From Trichomonas tenax (Eukaryota; Parabasalia; Trichomonadida; Trichomonadidae): a stretch of DNA of 64,000 bases. The stretch lies in the NCBI GenBank assembly GCA_023091735.1, contig JALKBU010000099.1, positions 1 through 64,000 on the forward strand, given 5' to 3'. Below are positions 41,288 to 51,218 of this stretch, in pieces; the stretch's first letter is position 1, and every line of letters starts with the position of its first letter. The notes below the pieces were generated by a model. The model did no database searches, was not told where the DNA came from, and was given only the letters and a program-made list of their open reading frames with translations. Made by a program: the position numbers and the translations under genes.

Positions 41288-43675
41288 TCATTTCGATGAT
41301 TGTGCTTTCTTGAGGTCTGATTCTATGTGAACATAATAATTTTGTACAACTGCGATTTCTTTGAGGGTGTTATTCAGCGTCTTTCCTGTGAGATTCTGCC
41401 TCGCGTAGTAATAAATTGATTCTAGGACAACGTAGTTATTTCGAAGTATCAAAATGATGTCTGTCGCTAGTTTATTTTTGTCTTTCTGAATGAGAACAGA
41501 CAACAAATGAACTATTTGGTTGTTGATTTCTGGAATCTTCGTCCTAAAGAATGTTGTTATTCTTGCGTCGAACATTCCGAGCTTAAGCATTGCTTTCAGC
41601 TGCTTTGGGGAATTCAGCAAAATCTTCTCAAACAATCTAAAGGCAGCCAACGAAACTGGAACAGTCTGTTTGCTCCAATCCATCATGTTGAAGACCAACT
41701 CGAAAAAGTTCTTTGTTATATTGACCCTTCCTCGTGTTTTCTCGACAGTAAACAATAATCCAAACGCATCAAGAAGAAGATCACTTGGATCGCAAAACAT
41801 TATTTCGACCTGAAGAAGATTGACAATGGAATCGAATTCTTTGATTGCGTTTTTGATTCCATTATTAATCGCATCAATTAAAAACTTGATTGTGTAAAAT
41901 TGGATCTTTGCAAGACTTTGGGAATTCAACTGTGTGCATAAAGAAATGAAGATTCCAATGAAAGTGAATGAAAGAGATTGATTTGATTTTTCAACGACGA
42001 GAATATTCGAAACTAAAAGATTGAATAAATTGTTGCTCGTTGATAATTTAAAGCGAGGACTTGAAATGCAATCAGCGAATGCCGAAAACAGGCCCTTTCG
42101 TAATGATGAATAAGCTGAATAAGGAATAATCAAACTCGCGAAATATTTTGGTGAAAACTCTGATAATCTGATCCAATACAACAAAATCTTTTGTCTGATT
42201 GCAAAAATAAATGGATTCGTTGATGTCGGTGAAACTCTCATCATTAACATGAAGAAGTGACAGTAGAATATTGATTTCTCTGGTGTAATCGACTCTGGAT
42301 TGAATTCTGCGATTTGTTCAGTGTATTTTTGGACACCATCGAGAACTTTGTTTCTGAGATTATGAAGAATCGAATTTACAAAAATTGTCAAATCTCCGTA
42401 AACCGTTGCAATTCCAAAATGCTGCGCGAATATAGAGTAGTGGACATACTCCACGGATGCATTGAATAAACTAACAACGAAATCAGGCAAATCGAGATTT
42501 TTCGTTAAATTTAATGGAATGATGCAAAGTTGTGTGCAACTGTGAGAAAATTCGGCACATACTGTAGCAACGTTCCTTAATCGTTGCGGTTCAGTAAACA
42601 GTAAAGGAATCAAAGTATTGAACTCATCAAACAGCAAATTTTGCAATGAAATGAAAGCAATGAAATGAAACATTGGATCATTCGAAATGTCAATCTGGTC
42701 GATCATGTATATCAATTCATTGAGATTTTTGGCGACTTTGTGATTATATTGAGAATATATCGAAAAAATTGAAACTGCTGCGAACTGGGCGTTATTTGGT
42801 ATTATGACATTGTATTTAAGAGCTCCGTAAGTGCAGAATTGATCTAATATTTCGTATGGTGAATATTTGATAATATACGAGTTCTGTTCTTGTTTTTGTG
42901 GGTTCAGTTTAAAATCACTGCTGAACGGAATGTTTATGATAGGTATAACATACTGAAACGTAGGATTACACTGAAATAATTTCTTCAAATTATCTATTGC
43001 TTTTTCTGAAAGATCTTTCGGCTTTTCCTGAGGCTTCTGCTGTTCTTCTGTTGTTTCACATAGCTGCGAATCTGTTTTGTCGATTAAATCAGCTTGATTT
43101 TCTTTTATGGCGAGTTTTTGCTTGCGTTCTATCTCGTACCAATTAAAAGACGCATTCCGAAGGTCTTCATACGAATCGTAATACTCAGGATAAGGAAATG
43201 GCGTTATTAGAATCAATTTTTTCTTTTTTGGCTCTAAATCACCGCAGATCGACAGCCTTCGTCTATTATAAGGTATAATCAGTTCATCTGTGCTCGAATT
43301 ATCATTTAGAAAATAGTCTTGGATCTCAATCTTGCATTTTGGATTTAATTTTTTGTACCACAGTGGATATCCGAGTAATGAAGGATTTGGTCGATAGAAA
43401 AATGAGCTAAATGGATGGCATAAAATATATTTCGATGTAACATTGGCAAAATAATTTTTCCAGGCGGTAACTGATACCACAAAGTCATGCCTGGAACTAT
43501 AGAAAGTTGGTGATGGCATCTGAAAGCATGGTTGACTAAAAATTTCGTGATCTTCATAATTTATATCTGTTTTTTCGCCATCTTTCGTGATAACAAACTG
43601 TTTCATCTTATTCGGTCCGAAAATTGTGTTCGAAGCCTCGTTCTTCTCTTCTGTTTTAGCATTATTTTCACTCAT
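41288..43675 (-). CDS. Large helical protein of unknown function
   Basis: Complete 795-residue frame from ATG. Residues 1-70 are polar; about 70-280 have aromatic-rich segments (FYSSRHDFVVSVTAWKNYF, YPLWYKKLNPKCKIEIQDYF) split by a Lys/Glu/Gln linker. From about 290 onward it is a continuous helical array (FIAFISLQNLLFDEFNTLI, IGIFISLCTQLNSQSLAKIQ) typical of ARM/HEAT-like solenoids. No catalytic motif or membrane anchor. I do not recognise the family; a scaffold role is the most that can be inferred. The initiator TCATATTTTTT at 43676-43686 (minus) directly precedes the ATG, giving a leader of about 9 nt, so the start is well supported. Confidence 0.7.
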   Translation of the reverse strand: MSENNAKTEEKNEASNTIFGPNKMKQFVITKDGEKTDINYEDHEIFSQPCFQMPSPTFYSSRHDFVVSVTAWKNYFANVTSKYILCHPFSSFFYRPNPSLLGYPLWYKKLNPKCKIEIQDYFLNDNSSTDELIIPYNRRRLSICGDLEPKKKKLILITPFPYPEYYDSYEDLRNASFNWYEIERKQKLAIKENQADLIDKTDSQLCETTEEQQKPQEKPKDLSEKAIDNLKKLFQCNPTFQYVIPIINIPFSSDFKLNPQKQEQNSYIIKYSPYEILDQFCTYGALKYNVIIPNNAQFAAVSIFSIYSQYNHKVAKNLNELIYMIDQIDISNDPMFHFIAFISLQNLLFDEFNTLIPLLFTEPQRLRNVATVCAEFSHSCTQLCIIPLNLTKNLDLPDFVVSLFNASVEYVHYSIFAQHFGIATVYGDLTIFVNSILHNLRNKVLDGVQKYTEQIAEFNPESITPEKSIFYCHFFMLMMRVSPTSTNPFIFAIRQKILLYWIRLSEFSPKYFASLIIPYSAYSSLRKGLFSAFADCISSPRFKLSTSNNLFNLLVSNILVVEKSNQSLSFTFIGIFISLCTQLNSQSLAKIQFYTIKFLIDAINNGIKNAIKEFDSIVNLLQVEIMFCDPSDLLLDAFGLLFTVEKTRGRVNITKNFFELVFNMMDWSKQTVPVSLAAFRLFEKILLNSPKQLKAMLKLGMFDARITTFFRTKIPEINNQIVHLLSVLIQKDKNKLATDIILILRNNYVVLESIYYYARQNLTGKTLNNTLKEIAVVQNYYVHIESDLKKAQSSK

Positions 43676-43686
43676 AAAAAATATGA
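43676..43686 (-). promoter_or_regulatory. Initiator and leader of the 795-residue protein gene
   Basis: Minus-strand TCATATTTTTT immediately before the ATG fits the trichomonad TCA(+1)Y(T/A) initiator, with predicted +1 at 43684. Confidence 0.6.
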
Positions 43687-43995
43687 TTTTCTTTTCAAAT
43701 TGACAAATTCTGAAATTTTTATTTCATTGTGGTTTTGTTTGTTGTATTTATTTTTTGAGTTTTGCGGCATATTTGTAAATTTAAATGTAAAGTGATATCT
43801 AAAGAATCGCTGTTACATACACAAACGATCTCTTTTCTTAAAAATGCAAATTGCCGAGATAACGAAATTGATGATAAAATATATTCTTCAGGAACTCCTA
43901 TAAAACGCTTTTTCTCACGTTCCACACCTCAGCTGCAAGTGTTCTCCTCATGATGTTGATTTTTGCATTGTGCAAGATGACAGAATATCAAATCT

Positions 43996-44091
43996 ACATG
44001 GCATCTTTCATAATTTACAAAACAAAATTTATATTACATGACATAATGCCACAATTACATGGCATAATTCATAATTTACAAAACAAAATTA
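43996..44091 (+). repeat. Direct repeat of about 35 bp, two copies 61 bp apart
   Basis: ACATGGCAT followed by TCATAATTTACAAAACAAAA occurs at 43996 and again at 44057, with minor differences. It lies in the spacer 43687-44348, which otherwise holds no gene. Confidence 0.7.
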
Positions 44092-44348
44092 ATAATGTGA
44101 ATAAAAACTATTGTTTTCAATGCGATTCCATTATAATATGTATTGCTCAGATGCAAAAAAGTTTACTCCAAAAAATATTAATTGATTAACAAATGAGTTC
44201 ATGACACTATTGCATGATATCATGTGCATAGTACTCTCAATAGCAATATGAAATATATAAATGAACAAAAATGCATTGCATCATCAGAGATTCTTTTATT
44301 ATTTCTTCTATAACTAATTTGATCATTAATTATATTTCAATCCTGATT

Positions 44349-45221
44349 CTACCTGTTCTTAACAAGCTTTTGATAACAGACGTCGCAGTAATAGTTTCCG
44401 GATTCTTCATCTTCTCTAGCATCATCCAAAAAAACATTGCATTTTGAGCATTTGACATAATGAAATTCTTTTAATATATTTTGGTAATCGTTATCGCATT
44501 CATCTAATTTATCTAAGCCTTTCTCCAATAATTCGACAAAGGGACCTTCAGATTCAAGGATAGATTTATTTTTGAATTTCAAAATTTCCTTGTATTCATC
44601 TCGTTTGCGATTGAATTGACGGATGTTATTAAAATACAAAATGATGATGGATTTAGGATCCATGTTATATATCGCGACTTCGTATAGCGTCATTTCGTCT
44701 ACATCTAATGGTTCTGGAATATTGAAATCGATTTTGCAGTCTTTGAAGAAAAATAGATAGGGGAGTAATAGATCAATATATTTGTATCCAACAATAGTGT
44801 AAAGATGAGATCTGATAAATAATTCATGAGATTCAATTCCTTCTTTATTAGGGAAAGATTTTTTAAGAATCATTTTCATGTATTTCTTATTCCTAGTAAG
44901 TATCGCACATCTAAGTGCTGTAAATGCTTCAAATTCGGCTGTTTTAAAGTAATCAAGTTGAACTTTATTTATAATGCATTCAACTAATTCGTCCCATTCC
45001 CTCAGTATTGCCAGCATAAGAATTGTTGCTCCGCGTGGAATTTGAAATCTTGAATCTAATAGAATCTGTTCTGATGGGAGAACTCGCTGATTCATTGCGT
45101 CCGTGGACACACCTAATGCATTAAATTCATCAATAGATTCGGCTTTTGAAATAACATCAACAACTCTTTGTTGCAACTTTATATTCATTTGATTATTTTT
45201 CCAGCAATAATGATCTGACAT
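44349..45221 (-). CDS. Ankyrin-like protein with a C-terminal CxxC zinc-binding motif
   Basis: A 290-residue frame. The ATG at 45221 lies inside a TGACATGTAAA motif (as TTTACATGTCA on the minus strand); a second ATG at residue 12 (MNIKLQQRVVDVISKAES) would give 279 residues and leave the motif untranscribed. The middle shows ankyrin-type helix pairs (RGATILMLAILREWDELVEC, AFTALRCAILTRNKKYMKMI). The C-terminus has two CxxC pairs (VKCSKCNVF and YYCDVCYQKL), a zinc-binding half-LIM-like finger. Ankyrin proteins are abundant in trichomonads; the attached finger is less usual. Four motif copies in the 65 bp at and above the start suggest strong dedicated regulation (inference). Confidence 0.7.
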   Translation of the reverse strand: MSDHYCWKNNQMNIKLQQRVVDVISKAESIDEFNALGVSTDAMNQRVLPSEQILLDSRFQIPRGATILMLAILREWDELVECIINKVQLDYFKTAEFEAFTALRCAILTRNKKYMKMILKKSFPNKEGIESHELFIRSHLYTIVGYKYIDLLLPYLFFFKDCKIDFNIPEPLDVDEMTLYEVAIYNMDPKSIIILYFNNIRQFNRKRDEYKEILKFKNKSILESEGPFVELLEKGLDKLDECDNDYQNILKEFHYVKCSKCNVFLDDAREDEESGNYYCDVCYQKLVKNR

Positions 45222-45285
45222 GTAAATTTTATTTTTGTTATGTAAATTGTTTTGTCGTGTAAAAATAATACATTTGTCATGTAAA
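45216..45285. promoter_or_regulatory. Four-copy TGWCATGTAAA array at the start of the ankyrin-like gene
   Basis: TGACATGTAAA 45216-45226, TGTTATGTAAA 45236-45246, TGTCGTGTAAA 45253-45263 and TGTCATGTAAA 45275-45285. Starts are 20, 17 and 22 bp apart and all face the same way. Confidence 0.65.
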
Positions 45286-45510
45286 TTTTCAATGGAAAAT
45301 ATGACGAGTCTATAAAGTAATTTGAATAGCCATTCGTAGCTGCTTGTTGATTCTTCAGATCTTGTTCATTCTTCAGTGCTTGACGATTCGTAGCTGCTTG
45401 TACATTCGTAGACAAATTTCGTCACTGTGCTTGTTCATTCGCACCCAACGAATTTGGTATATGGCCATTTGAATGAGTTTATGGTTATTTAAGTGACTTT
45501 AATACATTTG

Positions 45511-45540
45511 TGTCATGTAAATACATTTGTTTACATGACT
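45511..45540. promoter_or_regulatory. Inverted TGTCATGTAAA pair (dyad)
   Basis: TGTCATGTAAA at 45511-45521 and its inverted partner TTTACATGACT at 45530-45540 form a near-perfect dyad with an 8-bp spacer. It lies between the ankyrin-like gene (minus) and the phosphatase gene (plus), and could serve either. Confidence 0.6.
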
Positions 45541-45989
45541 TTTTCTGAAGACAAATCATTATTTAGGATATTGATTAAAGATTGAACCAAAATTTTTCAA
45601 GTATGAATAACACAGCATTATGCAAGATTGAAGACTATTGTTCATGATATAGCAAATACTCAGAGAGCGGCTATAAAATATATGAAAATAAGATTTATAT
45701 GAATAATACATTTTCAACATCCAAAAATCAGCGAAATAAGGCCTAAAACTTAAAACATAGTTACTTTAAGAAGAGTATAATGCAGCAGCAAAGTCCAACT
45801 CATTGCTTTTTAGTAAACTTTTCAAAGAATAAATTTAACAAATTCACTGTCACCTTTACCATAACTTTGTAAACTTATCGATTTTCATCACCTTTTGAGA
45901 TAATTTGTCACTTTTATCAATTCAATTGACACTTTTCCAAATTTTGTAAACTGCATAAAAGTAAAAAGTGAAGTCAATTTAAAAACAAA

Positions 45990-46943
45990 ATGTGGGGAAA
46001 GTACGAGAAAGAAATCTCTGCATTGATTGATATTATGCACCGCGCTATTCCTTTGACACTTGGCATCCAGAAGAACCTTGAGTTGGAGGAAGTTAGACTA
46101 AAGAAAGACGGTACTTACGTTTCAATCGCTGATTACGCAACACAAGCGGTAATCATGGAGGGCATTCAGAGGATGCTTCCTGGAGATGATTGTTTCGGTG
46201 AAGAAGACACCAACCGATGCTCTCCAAATTTCTTATCAATTGTGAAGAAGGTTTTACCGCCGGAAATCGATCCTGCCGAGATCTGCTCGAAAGCTATTCT
46301 CACATTCGGCCCCGAAAACCACCGCGTGTGGGTTATTGATCCAATTGATGGAACAGCTGGATTCGTTCAGAATGGAGCTTATGCGATTGCAACAGCGCTT
46401 TTGATTGACCTTAAGGTTGTCTGCTCTGTTACCGCTTGGCCTCTTCACGATCCAAAATATACCGGAATTGAACTTGAAGGTCCAGTAATTTTCATTGCAA
46501 CAGATGAAGGTATCGCAACAGCAATGGACTTGAAGGGCAATACAGTCGACATGAGAACACCAAACTTCCATGAGCCTGGAATACTCACAAACGGATTAGG
46601 ACGTGTTCAAGCTTGCATCAAGGAAAGGTTCCAGATTGACAATGTCATCAGCCTCATTTCAATGGTTAAGGGCTTTATTCTCGCTGCAGGCAAAGCTAGC
46701 GTTTATGCAAGAATTCATAAGTGTCAGGAACACGTTTGGGACGTTGCACCATTCGAGTTGTTCGTAAGGAACTGTGGAGGAAAGGTTACTGATGGTTTGG
46801 GCCATCCGCTCGTCTATTTACCAAACGGAAAAATCAAAGATACAGAATATGGCATTTTGTCAACAATTGGCCGCTCTGAGTTCCATGATAACGTCCTTGC
46901 GACAATGCGCGATGGTTTGAAGAACATTTCACAAATAGATTAA
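45990..46943 (+). CDS. Inositol-monophosphatase-family enzyme, probably 3'(2'),5'-bisphosphate nucleotidase
   Basis: Complete 317-residue frame. Metal-binding motifs of the Mg-dependent, lithium-sensitive family: Asp48 in SIADYATQ, GEE at 70-72, DPIDGT at 117-122, and WD at 250-251 followed by AxFELF and a GG-KVTDGLG segment. The layout with a long insert between GEE and DPIDGT fits bisphosphate nucleotidases, which hydrolyse PAP (3'-phosphoadenosine 5'-phosphate) to AMP, more than inositol monophosphatases; an inositol polyphosphate 1-phosphatase is the alternative. It acts in the cytosol, clearing the by-product of sulphation. The initiator-like TCAATTT at 45974-45980 gives a leader of about 14 nt, so this ATG is well supported. 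Codon use is gene-like and GC-rich. Confidence 0.85.
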   Translation: MWGKYEKEISALIDIMHRAIPLTLGIQKNLELEEVRLKKDGTYVSIADYATQAVIMEGIQRMLPGDDCFGEEDTNRCSPNFLSIVKKVLPPEIDPAEICSKAILTFGPENHRVWVIDPIDGTAGFVQNGAYAIATALLIDLKVVCSVTAWPLHDPKYTGIELEGPVIFIATDEGIATAMDLKGNTVDMRTPNFHEPGILTNGLGRVQACIKERFQIDNVISLISMVKGFILAAGKASVYARIHKCQEHVWDVAPFELFVRNCGGKVTDGLGHPLVYLPNGKIKDTEYGILSTIGRSEFHDNVLATMRDGLKNISQID

Positions 46944-48486
46944 TTCGAAAACGATTAATTTCGCTTTCTTGATTGTTTCGCCTATATTAGTTATAGGTGT
47001 CTATCGTCATCGCTATCGTTCTGAATATTGGAAATCAAATTGGTTGAACATATAGCTTAATCATGCCATATAGAATATGTTGATAAAAAAGATTTCAAAA
47101 AACTTTAATAATCGCTGAGATAAAAAATATAAAACATCAAAGTGTGATTGTAGATCCTTTGAAGCATGAGAAAACTATCTAGCTACTTGAACTGACGGTA
47201 AAGTGTGATTCTCAATATCTAAAGCGCTTTGATAATAATTGTCGATGATAAAAACTGCTGATTGCAGCATAAAACATGCATTCATGATATCATGTATGAT
47301 AGTGCGAGATTATGTGAAGAAAATTGTGGGGAAAATTCCGTTTTTTTTGACCAAATCTTATAATAATTTTCATAATGTAAGAGAAATGTAATTGAATAGT
47401 GAATTTATGTGTTTGACTGAGTAATACTTAACTAAAAGCCGCAAATTATTATTGATGAAAAATATTACGCATTTAATTAACGGCGTATAGATAACTATGC
47501 CCGATTGTGACAATCGGGTCGATTTTTATATACTTTTGATGCATTTTGAATTGCCAAAATAATTTGGAACATTGTATGATTATCTCTGAGACCGAGATTT
47601 TCGAGAGAACCACGATAATTTGCAATATTCGAACACCGATGGGGAAGTCGGCCCCCGGAAGCCAATATTTGGCGAAGTCGAGACCGAACAATACTGACAA
47701 TCGGTAGTTTGAGAAGAATTGAGTGGAAAAAATCGGCTATGATTAAGGTTATTTTCATAGCTGATATAATAACCTTAACCATCGGGATATTAGTGACGAA
47801 CTTTTTTTGTTTCATTGTTAAGTAGACATAAAATGTTTCATGTTTTATAATATAACTTCTGTAAAAATCATAATTCTTGATACAAAAGTGAATCATTTTA
47901 GAAAAGTTACTTTTTGTAAACTTTTCAAAATATGGCACTTTTATCAACAAAAATTTGACACGAAATTTGCAAAAACAGGGCGTGTGACCTAAATAAACGG
48001 GGAGTGAGCGCTCTAAAAATTGAGAATCGCGGACGATAATCGCCTCAAAAAGGCCTATCGTTTATACCTATATATTAGTCATGAGCAGATTCACTACGTA
48101 CGGAATCAATATATAAGAATAAATCATTATAGATATGAATTTTTCACATGAGATATGTGAAGGAAAGACTTTATCATATTTTGATATACGCTACCTTCCC
48201 TACCCATGAACTTAAAAACAAATTTTGTTACGTAAGTCGAAATAAAACTTAAATGATTGAAAGCAAACAATGAGGTGTAAATATGCACATGTTTCTGCAT
48301 ATGAATACATACTTAACACCGTGCAAAATAAGAAGATTGAAATTTTTATAAAATTTTGAATTTAGCTTAAAAGCTTTCTTACTTATTATAAAATAGCTAT
48401 TGGCAATGTAATGTTCACATGTATGAAAATATTATTCTTAATTTTGTAAAAAGAAGAAAAATTAAGATTTATCTATGAAAAATATA
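46944..48486. other. Spacer with a short strong hairpin
   Basis: No supported gene. At 47500-47518 there is a perfect 8-bp stem, CCCGATTG-TGA-CAATCGGG; TGACAATCGG recurs near 47694. The stretch around 47600-47690 is less AT-rich than the surroundings (GGGGAAGTCGGCCCCCGGAA). I cannot identify an RNA gene there. Confidence 0.5.
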
Positions 48487-48488
48487 TA

Positions 48489-49566
48489 GGGTGCGCAAGG
48501 GTGTGTTTAGCGCAGAAAGATTGGAGCAAATCTGAATAATTCTATTCACACATATATAATATACACTTATAATAACTCTTATATAGAGAAATGTGTCATA
48601 TAATTTTGGCGCCATGGCGGGATATAAAATCAAAATTGAGTCCGAAAGTGGTTTCGCGGGAAAAATTGGCGCCAAAATGTTCATTTTTTTGATGTGACGA
48701 AGAAAAAATTTTCACTCTCTCTTCAACAAAATTTTTGAAACAATCTTTCTCTGCTATTATACGTATAGTATTCCTCGTATATAATCTATGGATATACTCA
48801 TAATTGTAACTGAATCTTAGGTTGCTGATAAGCAATCCCATAAATAGAGACGGCTCGAATTTAACAAAATTATGATTCCCATCGAATATTTGCTTTTGCA
48901 TTAATTACTGAGATGTGTCAATTACTTTCCTTAGAAACACAACGGATCTATAGTTGATGGTGTATTACTCTCTGCAATTGAATGAAGTCAAGTTTGATGT
49001 ATATGGTCAAAACAGCATTTCAATTACAAATTTGAAAAATATGACGTAATTTTTTATTTTGATCTGATACAAATATTATGAAGGAAAACAACGATATAAT
49101 ATATATAAAGAAGATATATACTTATTGGATATTAACATCATATAGATTGTAGTTGATTGTGAACACAATATGACGTCATGACAAATGATGAAAGTGTTTT
49201 CACTTTTTTTGATATTTCATAAAAAAAACAGTTTCGCTTTTATAGAGTTATTCAAGTTATACAGCCTTGATTTTTTATTTTGCTCTATAGATTCCGATTC
49301 AGAATCTTTCTGCCTATATATACATATGCTTAAATTGATCTGTACTTTGCTATTGGTCACTATATTCAAGCAAGAAAAAATTTTGATACCCAAATTGTGC
49401 AAAGAAATGACGGATGTCAAAATTGTGATATTTGAGTGACTTATAATCGAAATAGAGACTTCAAACCATAGCTATAATGCTTAAATTCGATAGGATTTAT
49501 AATGATGTTATTATAACATTTCAACTCATTCACTATCTTTCTGCGCTAAACACACACTTGCACACC
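48489..49566. mobile_element. 1.08-kb element with ~32-bp terminal inverted repeats and TA flanks
   Basis: The left end 48489-48521 (GGGTGCGCAAGGGTGTG, then TTTAGCGCAGAAAGAT) is the reverse complement of the right end 49535-49566 with about four differences. TA dinucleotides abut both ends (48487-48488 and 49567-49568), as for Tc1/mariner-type insertions. The interior has no transposase-like frame; the largest minus-strand frame (48596-48901) lacks any DDE-type pattern. This fits a non-autonomous MITE or an old deletion derivative. Confidence 0.6.
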
Positions 49567-49568
49567 TA

Positions 49569-50802
49569 AACTTGATTTAACCAAATACTAATATAATATT
49601 AAGCAGCATCTACTCATTCTATGTTATGTTATATTTGTTAAATTTTAGCAATTCTGATAATTGTGATAAAATTAAAAATTTGATCGATGTATTATTATCG
49701 TGCTTTAATTTGAACATTTTTTTTCAAATAAAAAACAATTTTATTAAATGATATTTTAATATCAAACAAATATATAAATCCGTCAATTCAAGATCTGGTT
49801 TTGCATCTTCGTCATCTTCCACTGTTTGAACATATCATTTCTTTCTCTTTACAATGAACCAAAAAATAAATGAAATAGAAAATGAAATTTGCAACTTTTT
49901 TATTTCGATCTATATCTCCATATGTAGACTATCTATATATGCATGAATAGCATTAATACAATCAAAATATAGTGTGGTATTTGTTGATTTTTCTAAAAAA
50001 AAATTAAAATTGTGTAATAAAACCGCGCATCTGGAATATATAAATGATCAGAAAAAGAAATTGAACAAAATAAATTTGAGAGAAAAGTGATGGTTATTTC
50101 TTTGAAAAATTGTTACAAAAACCACTTTTTATGGCAAACGATCATTTGACTCTCAAAACTAATGTAAAAAAGAGTCTATGACAAAAGTGAACATCAAAAA
50201 GTGACAGGTGAACCTTAAAGTCACTTTTATAAATAAATTATCACTTTTTGCGCGGGCAAATTGTCACCTTTATAAAAAGTGTCATAAATATCTTTGTAGT
50301 CTAACCAATACATCCAGGTTAGTGTTGCTGACGAGCCACAACTCTATCATCAACGAGCATATACCTAATTGGTAAGAAAACAACGATATTTATGCATGCT
50401 TAAATTGTTGCGAGAATGTCATTGGGCGAGGTTGGCCTGAGACTTCCAAAGCCCTCGAGTGGCCAGGCCCTAGCAAGAACCCACTTATTGATTCAATTTT
50501 TAATACACATTACATTTTCACTTTTGATATTAATAAATTATTATTTTTTTCTATTTTTTATTTTTCACAGATACCTTTTTCATTACACGATTATTTTCAT
50601 ATTATTACTTTTTCTCATAATTATTAATATATCATTAAATTCATAATTAATTATGAATCATGAATTAGATAATGTTTTCATGTTAATTTCATTTTATATA
50701 TTGATTTATATTATTTAGATTCTCAATTCGATCCTTATATTCTTTGTAAAATTCATTTTTAACTAAATTTTTATTTTTATCTTCAAATTATTCGTTTATA
50801 AT
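49569..50802. other. Spacer with dense GTCACTTTT-type motifs and a GC-rich islet
   Basis: Between about 50175 and 50290 there are at least five copies or near copies of AAAAGTGACA / GTCACTTTT on both strands. A GC-rich patch at 50413-50480 (GGGCGAGGTTGGCCTG ... CCAGGCCC) stands out from the AT-rich sequence. Flanking sequence is very T-rich. No intact gene is supported. Confidence 0.45.
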
Positions 50803-50813
50803 TCATATTTACC
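50803..50813 (+). promoter_or_regulatory. Initiator and 9-nt leader of a small gene
   Basis: TCATATTTACC directly followed by ATG; predicted +1 at A50805. Same form as the initiators at 43684 and 61730. Confidence 0.55.
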
Positions 50814-50999
50814 ATGCAAGAAGAGGAAATTTCGACCGAGTTTCTTGGTTTTCTTAGGTTTGGAGTGCAACAAAAACTTGCAATGAACAAAGAGAAATGG
50901 ATGATGTGCTATCGTCAGGATGCTGATAACACAAATAACATCCTTCACTATAAGGCCACAACTACTCATAATGAAGTCTTCTTTGACTTCCAACATTGA
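50814..50999 (+). CDS. Small 61-residue protein of unknown function
   Basis: The frame from ATG to TGA encodes a hydrophilic protein (MQEEEISTEFLGFLRFGVQQ, KLAMNKEKWMMCYRQDADN, ending NEVFFDFQH). The supporting evidence is the excellent initiator at the usual distance and a locally higher GC content. No known domain. It could be the truncated 5' end of a longer, lost gene. The interval to the convergent kinase gene (51000-51218) holds TTTACATGTCA at 51080 and no other gene. Confidence 0.45.
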   Translation: MQEEEISTEFLGFLRFGVQQKLAMNKEKWMMCYRQDADNTNNILHYKATTTHNEVFFDFQH

Positions 51000-51218
51000 G
51001 TTCAATCCATTTCAACCTATTGACACTTTTCCATTTTTTCCAACAAACACGTCACTTTCCTTTATTTTGACATTCCGACTTTACATGTCAAAAATAAGTT
51101 GCATGTCAGAAAAGCACGTTGTTCTATTTTGTCCAAGTCCCGTAAAAAAATTCTTTGACGAAAAATTAGTAGATTTAATAAACAAACTCTATATTTTTAA
51201 AAATAATAAACAAAAATA

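Noticed and set aside
45275..45540. Regularly spaced short repeats suggesting a CRISPR-like array
   Set aside because: The repeated unit is only 11 bp with 6-11 bp gaps, in a eukaryotic promoter; it fits transcription-factor sites, not CRISPR.
50280..50470. Possible tRNA or other structured RNA (CTAACC...GGTTAG stem, GC-rich islet)
   Set aside because: No cloverleaf with a T-loop GTTCRANNC could be built on either strand and no SRP, RNase P or snRNA motif was recognised.
50416..50646. 76-codon frame starting in the GC-rich islet
   Set aside because: Only the first 25 codons lie in the islet; the rest is T-rich hydrophobic sequence from the spacer, so it is not a credible gene.
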